DNA of 41,470 nucleotides from an uncultured Oscillospiraceae bacterium. Its GTDB lineage: Bacteria; Bacillota; Clostridia; Oscillospirales; Oscillospiraceae. The notes under the pieces were generated by a model. The model was not told where the DNA came from and did not search any database. It saw nothing but the letters and a program-made list of their open reading frames with translations. The position numbers were made by a program, and so were the translations under genes. Positions 31,448 to 39,518 of the stretch are shown one piece after another. Location of the stretch: assembly GCA_947626265.1 (NCBI GenBank), contig CANQRM010000025.1, forward strand, positions 1-41,470, in the 5' to 3' direction. Within the stretch, counting starts at the first letter, position 1; every line of letters begins with the position of its first letter.

Positions 31448-33136
31448 ATGCTCAGAAGCCTCCACATCGAGAATATCGCGGTGGTGGAGCGGGCCGACGT
31501 CCAGTTCCGGGAGGGACTGAACGTGCTGACCGGCGAGACGGGCGCGGGCAAATCCATCGTCATCGACGCCCTGTATGCCGTCACCGGCGGCCGCACCAGC
31601 CGGGAGCTGGTGCGTTCCGGGGCGGATAAGTGTCTCGCGGCGGCGGTGTTTGACGCGGACGCGGCTATGACCTGGTGCGGGGAAAACGGCGTGGAGCCGG
31701 AGGATGGGGTGCTGGTGGTCCAGCGTTCCGTCACCGCCGACGGCCGGGGCGCCTGCCGGGTAAACGGCGTGCCCGTGGCGGCCAGCCAGCTGCGCTCATT
31801 GGGGGCGCTGCTGGTGGACATCCACGGCCAGAACGACGGCCGGCAGCTGCTGGATGAGGGGCGGCACATTGATTACTTGGATGCCTTTGCCGCCGATGAT
31901 AAAGAGCTGGCTGCCTATAAGACTGCCTATGAGGCCTACCTCGCCAACGAGCGGGAGATCGAGCGCCTCACCATGGACGACGATTCCCGCCGGCGCCTGG
32001 CGGAGAGCCTCACCTACCGGGTCCAGGAGCTGGAAAAGGCCGCTCTCAGGGCCGGAGAGGAGGCGGAGCTGGAGGAAAGGTCCGCGCTTCTTCGAAACGG
32101 CGAAAAGCTGCGGGAGGCGGCGGAGGGGGCGTTCACGGCCCTCTACGGCGACGAGCAGTCCGCCGTGGACCTGACCGGGTCCGCCCGGGGCTGGCTCAGC
32201 CGGGCCAAGGGCTGGAGCCAGGGCCTGGCGGAGGCGGATAAGCTCCTGGCGGAGGCGGAGGCCCTCTTACAGGACGCCGCCGAGCACGTCCGGGACGTGC
32301 AGGACAGTCTGGACTTCTCCCCGGAGGAGTTTGACCGGGTGGAGGGGAGATTGGCTCTTCTCCGGCGGCTGGAAAAGAAATTCAACTGCGCGGACGAGGC
32401 GGAACTGATCGCCCTCTATGACGAATCGGCAAAGCGCCTTGCCGAGATAGAGTACGGCGGCGAGGCGCTGGAGCGGCTCTATGAAAAGCGGGCGGCGCTG
32501 GAAAAGAACTGCCGGGCCGCGGCAGAGAAGCTGACCCGGGCCCGCCAAAAGGCGGCCCAGGAGCTGGCGAAAAGGGTGGTGCAGGAGCTCAAGGATCTCT
32601 CCATGCCCTCGGTGCGGTTCGTCACCGACATGCGGCCTCTTTCCGGCAAGCCCGGATTTGGGCCAAAGGGCGCCGACGAGGTGCGCTTTCTCATGAGCGC
32701 CAACGCCGGCGAAGAGCCGGGGCGCATCGCCAAGATCGCCTCCGGCGGCGAGCTGAGCCGCATCATGCTGGCCCTGAAGACCGTGTTCGGCCGGAACGAC
32801 CCGGTGCCCACAGCGGTGTTCGACGAGATCGACACCGGCGTGTCCGGCGTGGCGGCCAGCCGGGTGGGGGAGAAGCTGGCCCTCACCGGCATGCACCGGC
32901 AGGTGCTGTGCGTAAGCCACCTGCCCCAGATCGCTGCCATGGCCGACAGCCAGTACCTCATCGAAAAGTCCGAGCGGGACGGGCGGACCTATACCACCGT
33001 CACGGAGCTGGACCGGGCCGGCCGGCGGCGGGAGATCGCCCGCCTCACCGGCGGCGACAATATCACCGAAACGACGACCGCCTCCGCCGAGGAGCAGCTT
33101 GCCGCGGCGGATGCGTGGAAACAAAAACAGCATTGA
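31448..33136 (+). CDS. recN: DNA repair protein RecN
   Basis: This 562-aa SMC-like ATPase acts early in double-strand-break repair. Walker A is GETGAGKSIVIDAL (N-terminal), followed by a long Ala/Glu/Arg-rich coiled coil (about 160-360) and the C-terminal signature SGGELSRIMLALK with Walker B VFDEIDTGVSGVAASRVGEK. GGGAGAGACAGGGG precedes the ATG. It is the last gene of the dxs operon core; tyrS follows 13 bases later. Confidence 0.96.
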   Translation: MLRSLHIENIAVVERADVQFREGLNVLTGETGAGKSIVIDALYAVTGGRTSRELVRSGADKCLAAAVFDADAAMTWCGENGVEPEDGVLVVQRSVTADGRGACRVNGVPVAASQLRSLGALLVDIHGQNDGRQLLDEGRHIDYLDAFAADDKELAAYKTAYEAYLANEREIERLTMDDDSRRRLAESLTYRVQELEKAALRAGEEAELEERSALLRNGEKLREAAEGAFTALYGDEQSAVDLTGSARGWLSRAKGWSQGLAEADKLLAEAEALLQDAAEHVRDVQDSLDFSPEEFDRVEGRLALLRRLEKKFNCADEAELIALYDESAKRLAEIEYGGEALERLYEKRAALEKNCRAAAEKLTRARQKAAQELAKRVVQELKDLSMPSVRFVTDMRPLSGKPGFGPKGADEVRFLMSANAGEEPGRIAKIASGGELSRIMLALKTVFGRNDPVPTAVFDEIDTGVSGVAASRVGEKLALTGMHRQVLCVSHLPQIAAMADSQYLIEKSERDGRTYTTVTELDRAGRRREIARLTGGDNITETTTASAEEQLAAADAWKQKQH

Positions 33137-33149
33137 GGAGAACGGGAAC

Positions 33150-34376
33150 ATGACACTGTACGACGAACTTGTGGAGCGGGGCCTTATCGCCCAGGTGACG
33201 GACGAGGACAAAATAAAGGACCTCATCAACGAGGGCAAGGCCACCTTCTATATCGGCTTTGACTGCACGGCGGACAGCCTGACCGCCGGTCACTTTGTGA
33301 CGCTGACGTTTATGAAGCGGCTGCAGCAGGCCGGCAACAAGCCCATCGCCCTTATCGGCGGCGGCACCACTATGATCGGAGACCCCTCCGGCCGCAGCGA
33401 TATGCGCAAGATGCTCACCCGGGAGGCCATCGACTACAACGCCCAGTGTTTCAAAAAGCAGATGGAGCGGTTTATAGACTTCGGCGAGGGCCCGGGCAAG
33501 GCGACCATGGTCAACAACGCCGACTGGCTTTTGAGCCTCAACTATGTGGACCTGCTGCGGGAGGTGGGCGCCTGCTTCTCCGTGAACAACATGCTCCGGG
33601 CGGAGTGCTATAAGCAGCGCATGGAGAAGGGCCTGTCCTTCCTGGAATTCAATTACATGATCATGCAGTCCTATGACTTCTACCACATGTTCCAGACCCT
33701 GGGCTGCAACATGCAGTTCGGCGGCAACGACCAGTGGAGCAACATGCTGGGCGGCACCGAGCTCATCCGCCGGAAGCTGGGCAAGGACGCCTACGCCATG
33801 ACCGTGACGCTGCTCACAGATTCCAACGGCAACAAGATGGGCAAGACCGCCGGCAACGCCGTGTGGCTGGACCCCAACAAGACCTCGCCTTACGATTTCT
33901 ACCAGTATTGGCGCAACGTGGGGGACGAGGACGTGATGAACTGCATCCGCATGCTCACGTTCCTGCCCATGGAGCAGATCAGGGAGATGGACACCTGGAA
34001 GGACCAGAAGCTCAACGAGGCCAAGGAGATATTGGCCTATGAGCTCACCAAGATGGTCCACGGCGAGGAGGAGGCCGCCAAGGCGCAGAATGCCGCCAAG
34101 GCCCTCTTTGGCGCCGGTGACCATGGGGAGATGCCCGTGACGGAGCTTTCCGAGGCCGACCTCACCGACGGCGGGATAGACATCAAGGTCCTGCTGGTGA
34201 AGGCGGGGCTTGTAAAATCCAACTCCGAGGCCCGGCAGAACATCGCCCAGGGCGGCGTAACCCTGGACGGGGAGAAGGTCACGGACCTGTTCCTGGCCGT
34301 CCCGGCGGAGAAGCTCAGGGAGGGCGTGCTCCTGAAGCGGGGCAAGAAGAGCTTCCGCAAGGTGGTTTTGAAATAA
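33150..34376 (+). CDS. tyrS: Tyrosyl-tRNA synthetase
   Basis: This 408-aa class I synthetase charges tRNA-Tyr. It has a Rossmann domain with IGFDCTADSLTAGHF (HIGH region), GGGTTMIGDPSGRSDMRKM, the tyrosine-binding region with NYMIMQSYDF and QFGGNDQWSNM, the KMSKS-like loop KMGKT, and a C-terminal S4 domain (LLVKAGLVKSNSEARQNIAQ). The start at 33150 has GAGGAG 9 bases upstream; the longer in-frame start at 33099 lies inside recN. In the HIGH element the first His of H-x-G-H is Thr (LTAGH). No T-box leader is present. Confidence 0.95.
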   Translation: MTLYDELVERGLIAQVTDEDKIKDLINEGKATFYIGFDCTADSLTAGHFVTLTFMKRLQQAGNKPIALIGGGTTMIGDPSGRSDMRKMLTREAIDYNAQCFKKQMERFIDFGEGPGKATMVNNADWLLSLNYVDLLREVGACFSVNNMLRAECYKQRMEKGLSFLEFNYMIMQSYDFYHMFQTLGCNMQFGGNDQWSNMLGGTELIRRKLGKDAYAMTVTLLTDSNGNKMGKTAGNAVWLDPNKTSPYDFYQYWRNVGDEDVMNCIRMLTFLPMEQIREMDTWKDQKLNEAKEILAYELTKMVHGEEEAAKAQNAAKALFGAGDHGEMPVTELSEADLTDGGIDIKVLLVKAGLVKSNSEARQNIAQGGVTLDGEKVTDLFLAVPAEKLREGVLLKRGKKSFRKVVLK

Positions 34377-34414
34377 GTTTCAGGCAATTTAAAAGGTAAA
34401 ATTGTTGAAGATTC

Positions 34415-34466
34415 ATGATGTCAATGGGCGGTTTTTGGAGGAACTGTGCATTGACATCATTGTTTT
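34415..34466 (+). terminator. Long perfect inverted repeat, likely tyrS terminator
   Basis: ATGATGTCAATG (34415-34426) pairs exactly with CATTGACATCAT (34449-34460) around a 22-base loop, followed by TGTTTT. The right arm also contains the TTGACA of the next promoter, so it may double as an operator. Confidence 0.6.
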
Positions 34467-34479
34467 AAAGTAATAAAAT
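34451..34479 (+). promoter_or_regulatory. Promoter of the TrpXYZ-like importer operon
   Basis: TTGACA (34451-34456) and TAAAAT (34474-34479) are 17 bases apart: a perfect -35 and a 5/6 -10. The ~58-base leader contains the hairpin CGGGCA/TGCCCG (34498-34513). Confidence 0.75.
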
Positions 34480-34543
34480 TTCAACGTACATAATAGACGG
34501 GCACGTATGCCCGCCGGAATATGAGTTGAAAGGAAACACCGCA

Positions 34544-35512
34544 ATGAAGAAGACTCTTGCTATCGCTCTGGCTCTCGTCATGGTCCTGGCCCTGTCCGTC
34601 ACGGCCTTCGCCGCCGAGGAGCCCTACAAAGTCGGCATCTGCCAGCTGGTGCCCCATGTGGCCCTGGACGCCGCCACCGAAGGCTTCCAGGACGCCCTGA
34701 AGGAGATCCTGGGCGAGGACGCCGTGGAGTTCGACTATCAGAACGCCGCCAATGACCCCGCCACCTGCGCCACCATCGCCAACGCCTTCGTGTCCGAGGG
34801 CGTGGACCTGATCATGGCCAACGCCACTCCGGCCCTGCAGGCCGCCGCTGCCGCCACCGCCGACATCCCCGTGCTGGGCACCTCCGTCACGGAGTACGGC
34901 GTGGCTCTGGGCATCGAGGACTTTGACGGCACCGTGGGCACCAACGTCTCCGGCACCTCCGACCTGGCCCCTCTGGACCAGCAGGCCGCGATGATCCAGG
35001 AGTGGTATCCCGACGCTGAGAAGATCGGCCTGGTCTACTGCTCCAACGAGGCCAACAGCCAGTACCAGGTGGACACCGTCCAGGCCTTCCTGGAGGAGAT
35101 GGGCTACACCGCCACCCAGTACGCGTTCTCTGACTCCAACGATATGGCCGCCGTCGTGCAGACCGCCGCGGACGAGTCCGACGTGCTCTACATCCCCACC
35201 GACAACACCGCCGCCTCCAACACCGGCATCGTGGACAACATCTGCCACGGCAAGATCCCCGTGTTCTGCGGCGAGGAGGGCATCTGCGCCGGCTGCGGCG
35301 TGGCCACCCTGTCCATCAGCTACTATGACCTGGGCTATGCCACCGGCGAGATGGCTGCCAAGATCCTGACCGGCGAGGAAGACATCACCGAGACCCCCAT
35401 CGGCTATGCCGCCACCTTCACCCCCAAGTACAACGAGGCCATCTGCGCCGACCTGGGCGTGACCCCTCCCGAGGGCTATGAGGCCATCGTGGTCGAGGAC
35501 GCGGCCGAGTAA
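34544..35512 (+). CDS. ABC importer substrate-binding protein (TrpX-like, PF04392 type)
   Basis: This 322-aa exported protein of the ABC_sub_bind family has signal peptide KKTLAIALALVMVLALSVTA with cleavage after AFA (about residue 23). The mature part has two lobes: VGICQLVPHVALDAATEGFQ, then DLIMANATPALQAA and VLYIPTDNTAASNTGIVDNI, then GCGVATLSISYYDLGYATGE. There is no lipobox Cys, unusual for a Gram-positive binding protein, so how it stays at the membrane is unclear. The closest described systems are streptococcal TrpXYZ (tryptophan). Tyrosine or another aromatic compound is a possible ligand given tyrS next door, but this is inference only. AAAGGA precedes the ATG by 9 bases. Confidence 0.88.
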   Translation: MKKTLAIALALVMVLALSVTAFAAEEPYKVGICQLVPHVALDAATEGFQDALKEILGEDAVEFDYQNAANDPATCATIANAFVSEGVDLIMANATPALQAAAAATADIPVLGTSVTEYGVALGIEDFDGTVGTNVSGTSDLAPLDQQAAMIQEWYPDAEKIGLVYCSNEANSQYQVDTVQAFLEEMGYTATQYAFSDSNDMAAVVQTAADESDVLYIPTDNTAASNTGIVDNICHGKIPVFCGEEGICAGCGVATLSISYYDLGYATGEMAAKILTGEEDITETPIGYAATFTPKYNEAICADLGVTPPEGYEAIVVEDAAE

Positions 35513-35544
35513 GGCAGAATAAGACAACACAATTTTGCGGAATA

Positions 35545-35579
35545 ACAGCGGAAAAGGTCTTTCCTTTTCCGCTGTTTTC
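35545..35579 (+). terminator. Strong hairpin between binding-protein and permease genes
   Basis: A 13-bp perfect stem (35545-35557 with 35563-35575) with a 5-base loop is followed by TTTTC. Partial read-through would give much more binding protein than permease. TATAAT at 35583-35588, just after, may allow weak separate initiation. Confidence 0.85.
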
Positions 35580-35654
35580 TGATATAATATTGACACTTGT
35601 ACACCTCATTTGCGGGCACACCCCCCGCGGAACAAAAATAAGGGGGAATATTCC

Positions 35655-36611
35655 ATGGGCGGCTTCATCAGCGCCTTGCCAGGCGCCATCTCCCAGGGCC
35701 TTATCTGGGGCATCATGGCCATCGGCGTTTACATCACCTTCAAGATACTGGACATCGCCGATCTGACGGTGGACGGCTCCTTCTGCACCGGCGGCGCCAC
35801 CTTCGTGGTGCTGTTCGGCTCCGGCGTGCCGGTCCCCGTGGCGCTCCTGGCCGCCTTTGGCGTGGGGCTGCTTGCCGGCCTCGCCACCGGCCTTCTCCAC
35901 ACCCTCTGCGGCATCCCCGCCATCCTGGCCGGTATTTTGACCCAGCTGGGGCTGTGGAGCGTGAACCTTGCCATCATGGGGATGAAGGCCAACGTGTCCA
36001 TCAACGTGATCGACGTCAATAACCTCAACAAGCTGTGGGTGTCCCTGCGGTTCGTGCAGGATGTTGCAAAGGGTTCCCGGCCCTTTTACCAGCACCCCAT
36101 CTTCGTGGTGGGCCTGTTCACCATCGGCGTCATCCTGCTCCTCTACTGGTTCTTCGGCACGGAGATCGGCTGCTCCCTGCGGGCCACCGGCGCCAACGGC
36201 AATATGGCCCGGGCCCAGGGCATCAACACCGACGTGGCGAAGGTGCTGGGCCTGATGATCTCCAACGGCCTGGTGGCCCTCAGCGGCGCGCTTCTGAGCC
36301 AGTACCAGAGCTTCGCCGACTCCAGCATGGGCAAGGGCGCCATCGTCATAGGCCTGGCCGCCGTGATCATCGGCGAGGCGCTGTTCTCCAAAATATTCCG
36401 CAACTTCGCCCTCACGCTTCTGAGCGTATCCCTGGGCGCGGTCATCTACTACGCCGTCATCCAGGCGGTCATCAGCCTCAGCAATATCAACACCAACTAC
36501 CTGAAGCTCATATCCGCCTGCATCGTGGCGATCTTCCTGTCGGTGCCCTATTGGAAGGGCAAGTACTTTGCCAAGCCCGTGAAAAGGGAGGAGGTGTCCA
36601 CCGATGCTTGA
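35655..36611 (+). CDS. ABC importer permease (TrpY-like, BPD_transp_2)
   Basis: This 318-aa integral membrane protein has about eight or nine helices (IWGIMAIGVYITFKILDIAD; VALLAAFGVGLLAGLATGLL; VVGLFTIGVILLLYWFFGT; and others). The EAA-like region SLRATGANGNMARAQGINTD contacts the ATPase and is typical of branched-chain/TrpY-type permeases. The start at 35655 has AGGGGG 8 bases upstream. It overlaps the ATPase gene by 8 bases. Confidence 0.9.
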   Translation: MGGFISALPGAISQGLIWGIMAIGVYITFKILDIADLTVDGSFCTGGATFVVLFGSGVPVPVALLAAFGVGLLAGLATGLLHTLCGIPAILAGILTQLGLWSVNLAIMGMKANVSINVIDVNNLNKLWVSLRFVQDVAKGSRPFYQHPIFVVGLFTIGVILLLYWFFGTEIGCSLRATGANGNMARAQGINTDVAKVLGLMISNGLVALSGALLSQYQSFADSSMGKGAIVIGLAAVIIGEALFSKIFRNFALTLLSVSLGAVIYYAVIQAVISLSNINTNYLKLISACIVAIFLSVPYWKGKYFAKPVKREEVSTDA

Positions 36612-37398
36612 ACTGAAAGGCGTCTATAAGACCTTCAACCCCGGCACGGTCAACGAAAAGCGTGCCCTGCGGGGCCTGGACCTGAGCCTCAAGGAGGGCG
36701 ACTTCGTCACCGTCATCGGCTCCAACGGCGCGGGCAAGTCCACCGCCCTGAACGCCATCGCGGGCGTGTGGCCCATCGACGCCGGCTCCATCGTCATCGA
36801 CGGCCAGGACGTGACGGGCCTGCCCGAGTACAGGCGGGCCAAGTTCCTGGGCCGGGTGTTCCAGGACCCCATGACCGGCACCGCCGCCACCATGCAGATC
36901 GAGGAGAATCTTGCCCTTGCTCTGCGGCGGGGCGACCGGCGCACCCTGCGCTCCGGCATCACCAAGAAGGAGCGGGACATGTTCCGGGAGATGCTGAAGA
37001 CCTTGGACCTGGGGCTGGAGGACCGGATGACCACGAAGGTGGGGCTCCTCTCCGGCGGCCAGCGCCAGGCGCTGACGCTGCTGATGGCGACCCTCAAAAA
37101 GCCCAAGCTGCTCCTGCTGGACGAGCACACCGCGGCATTGGACCCCAAGACGGCGGAAAAGGTGCTGGCCACCACCGACCGGGTCATCAGGGAGCACAAC
37201 CTGACTGCGTTCATGGTCACCCACAACATGAAGGACGCCATCGCTCACGGCAACCGGCTCATCATGATGAACGAGGGCAAGATCATCCTGGACATCGGCG
37301 AGGAGGAGAAGAAGGGCCTGACCATGAAGGACCTGCTGGACAAATTCGCCGAGCTCTCCGGCAGCAGCATCCAGAGCGACAAGGTGCTTTTGGCGTGA
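36604..37398 (+). CDS. ABC importer ATP-binding protein (TrpZ-like)
   Basis: This 264-aa nucleotide-binding subunit has Walker A GSNGAGKST (39-47), signature LLSGGQRQALTL, Walker B LLLLDEHTAALDP and the switch His in VTHNMKDA. It completes the importer with the two genes upstream. The start overlaps the permease end. Confidence 0.92.
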   Translation: MLELKGVYKTFNPGTVNEKRALRGLDLSLKEGDFVTVIGSNGAGKSTALNAIAGVWPIDAGSIVIDGQDVTGLPEYRRAKFLGRVFQDPMTGTAATMQIEENLALALRRGDRRTLRSGITKKERDMFREMLKTLDLGLEDRMTTKVGLLSGGQRQALTLLMATLKKPKLLLLDEHTAALDPKTAEKVLATTDRVIREHNLTAFMVTHNMKDAIAHGNRLIMMNEGKIILDIGEEEKKGLTMKDLLDKFAELSGSSIQSDKVLLA

Positions 37399-37412
37399 GC
37401 AGGAACTGATCT

Positions 37413-37436
37413 GCGGGCCGCCTGACGGCGGCCCGC
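37413..37436 (+). terminator. GC-rich hairpin after the importer operon
   Basis: GCGGGCCGCC (37413-37422) pairs with GGCGGCCCGC (37427-37436) around TGAC. The U-tract is poor (GTCATTATGATTT), so termination may be partial. Confidence 0.55.
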
Positions 37437-37467
37437 GTCATTATGATTTACAGGAAGGACCATTTAT

Positions 37468-39306
37468 ATGGACCAATTCATCGTCAACATCATCCACAGG
37501 CCGGAGATGGTGCCGGAATACGCCGAAAAGGTCACCGGCCAGGGCAAGGCCGAGGACATCGGCCGCAAGGCTTTGCTCACCGAGAGCCTGGACATCTTCA
37601 AGACCCAGCAGCAGATCGCCCACGACAACGGCCTCAAGACCACCATCCAGATGACCTACGCCAGCCTCTTCAACGACGAGGCGGTGGCCCTGGCCAAGGA
37701 ACACCATGAAAAATACGGCGACGAGATCGCCCTCAGCCTATTAGGGCTTCCCTGCGAGCAGTTCCGGGAGAAGTATAAGACCAAGGACTTCTGCATCTGG
37801 ATGTTCTCCATGGAGGACAAGAAGGCCATCGTCCGGGACGTGTTCGGGAAGTTCCACGAGCGGTTCGGGTTTTACCCGGAGTCCACCGGGTCCTATTACA
37901 TGGACGCGGACCTGATAAACTTCATAAAGGCGGAGTACCCCAGCGTGAAGTGCGCCGTGGCCACCTGCTGGGAGGAGGGGCCCAAGGCCTACCACACCTG
38001 CAACAATTCCTGGTACACCCTCATGGACGGCGGCCCCTGGGCACCATGGATACCGTCCAGGCAGAATACCCACGCCCCCGCGGCGAATGCCGAGGAGGAC
38101 AGCGGCATCGTGGCTATACCCCATTTGAGCCGTGATCTGCTGGCCTGCTACGACGGCAACGGCTCCAATTTCGGCACCCACCCCCAGAACGTGCTCCGGG
38201 GCATGATCTACGACGCGGATACCTGGGAGTATCCCTATCTCTACAACCTCATCGACCAGTACCGGCATCTGGCCAAGTTCAACAACGGCTATGCCTACAA
38301 CATGATGTTCGTGGGCCCGGGCTGGATGAACAAGATGGGCCGCTGGGAGGCCCCCTATGAGCTCTTAAAGAAGTCCTATGAGGACGGCTGCGCCTACTAC
38401 GGAAAGCTCAAGAAAGAGGGAAAGCTCCTGGATATGACCATGAGCGAGTTTGCCGATTTCTACCGGGAGAAGAAACACTACACCGAGCCCGAGTGCGCCC
38501 TGTGGCGGGACATCCTCTACGGCAGCGACAAGCAGCTTTTCTGGTACTGCGACCCCTATATGCGCGCTTGCGTCAATATGGACCAGGGCGGCGCCATCGT
38601 GGATCTGCGTCCCTATGCCGCGAAGCTGGAATGGCCCGTGGGCATCGGTACCAAGCATGTGCAGGACGCCAGCTACCCCTTCCTCATCCAGGAGAAGTAC
38701 CGGGCCGGATACTTCACTCACTACGCCGGGGAGGGCACCGTCCGCAGCGCCAAGATATGCCACAACGGGGAAGAGGTGGACCTGTGCCTGTGCCGGACCC
38801 ATGCCCATTTTTCCGAGGAAAAAGGCGTGCGCACCCTGACCCTGGACCCGGTGGATATAGAGTTTGAGGACCTGACCGTGACGCTTCATACCGTTATCTC
38901 CTTCCCGGAGGGGACGGGGGATATAAAGATCGAGCGGAAAGTGCTGGCCATGAGCGACCCCAATGCGGAGGTCACCATCAACGAGTACATGGTGGCCTGC
39001 TACGGCACCACCGAGTACCCGGAGGATATGACGGGCCTGACCCTCACCGTTCAGGCAGGGGAGAAAAGCGAGAGCATCAACTATGAGTACAAGTGCCGGG
39101 AGGCATCCGCGACGGGGGCAGAGAGCGTATCCTGCACGCTGCCGCCCATTAAAACAAAGGTGTCCATGACCTGCGAGGGCCGGGACAAGGCAGGCTACAT
39201 CCGGGAGGGCTACGCTTTCAGCCCCATGTTCACCCTGGGCTATCAGGGCACACTGCAAGAGAAGGAGGTGTTCACCACATGGCTCAGGCTGGAAAGGGCC
39301 GGCTGA
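37468..39306 (+). CDS. Large protein of unknown function, possibly carbohydrate-active (612 aa)
   Basis: I do not recognise this protein. It has no signal peptide and looks cytoplasmic. The first ~300 residues resemble a barrel of the polysaccharide-deacetylase/GH57 type, with aromatic- and acid-rich stretches such as GFYPESTGSYYMDADLINFI, CAVATCWEEGPKAYHTCNNS and DADTWEYPYLYNLI. A central helical part (about 280-370) and a beta-rich C-terminal half (HAHFSEEKGVRTLTLDPVDI and on) follow. The C-terminal half would suit a carbohydrate-binding or beta-sandwich domain. The start has AGGAAGGA 8 bases upstream. The next gene overlaps its end by 28 bases, and a GH53-like enzyme follows, which supports a role in sugar metabolism. 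This is inference. Confidence 0.75.
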   Translation: MDQFIVNIIHRPEMVPEYAEKVTGQGKAEDIGRKALLTESLDIFKTQQQIAHDNGLKTTIQMTYASLFNDEAVALAKEHHEKYGDEIALSLLGLPCEQFREKYKTKDFCIWMFSMEDKKAIVRDVFGKFHERFGFYPESTGSYYMDADLINFIKAEYPSVKCAVATCWEEGPKAYHTCNNSWYTLMDGGPWAPWIPSRQNTHAPAANAEEDSGIVAIPHLSRDLLACYDGNGSNFGTHPQNVLRGMIYDADTWEYPYLYNLIDQYRHLAKFNNGYAYNMMFVGPGWMNKMGRWEAPYELLKKSYEDGCAYYGKLKKEGKLLDMTMSEFADFYREKKHYTEPECALWRDILYGSDKQLFWYCDPYMRACVNMDQGGAIVDLRPYAAKLEWPVGIGTKHVQDASYPFLIQEKYRAGYFTHYAGEGTVRSAKICHNGEEVDLCLCRTHAHFSEEKGVRTLTLDPVDIEFEDLTVTLHTVISFPEGTGDIKIERKVLAMSDPNAEVTINEYMVACYGTTEYPEDMTGLTLTVQAGEKSESINYEYKCREASATGAESVSCTLPPIKTKVSMTCEGRDKAGYIREGYAFSPMFTLGYQGTLQEKEVFTTWLRLERAG

Positions 39307-39518
39307 ACTACCGCTGCCCCTCCTGCTTCATGCGGGACCTGGACATCGACATGTTCTATGACAAGGATAAGGATGAGTATTTCTGCATCCGCTGCCAGTA
39401 CCGGGGCAATGAGGCGGACGTGCTGGCGAAAAACCAGCTGGCCCGCTTCCGCTACGGCGCCATGATGCGCCGATTCACGGATTTTGAGGACTTCTCCCGG
39501 GAGGGAAAAGAGACCTGA
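39279..39518 (+). CDS. Small zinc-ribbon protein
   Basis: This 79-aa protein has two CxxC pairs (C13/C16 in CPSC and C36/C39 in CIRC), the pattern of a zinc ribbon, followed by a basic helix (LARFRYGAMMRRF). The function is unknown. AGGAGG lies about 10 bases before its ATG, inside the 612-aa gene. Its stop overlaps the ATG of the GH53 gene (TGATG), so the three genes are translated as a unit. Confidence 0.8.
   Translation: MAQAGKGRLNYRCPSCFMRDLDIDMFYDKDKDEYFCIRCQYRGNEADVLAKNQLARFRYGAMMRRFTDFEDFSREGKET

Noticed and set aside
34377-34543. T-box or amino-acid riboswitch before the importer genes
   Set aside because: No T-box sequence (GGGTGGnACCGCG-like) or known riboswitch core is visible; only a terminator-like repeat, a promoter and a small hairpin.
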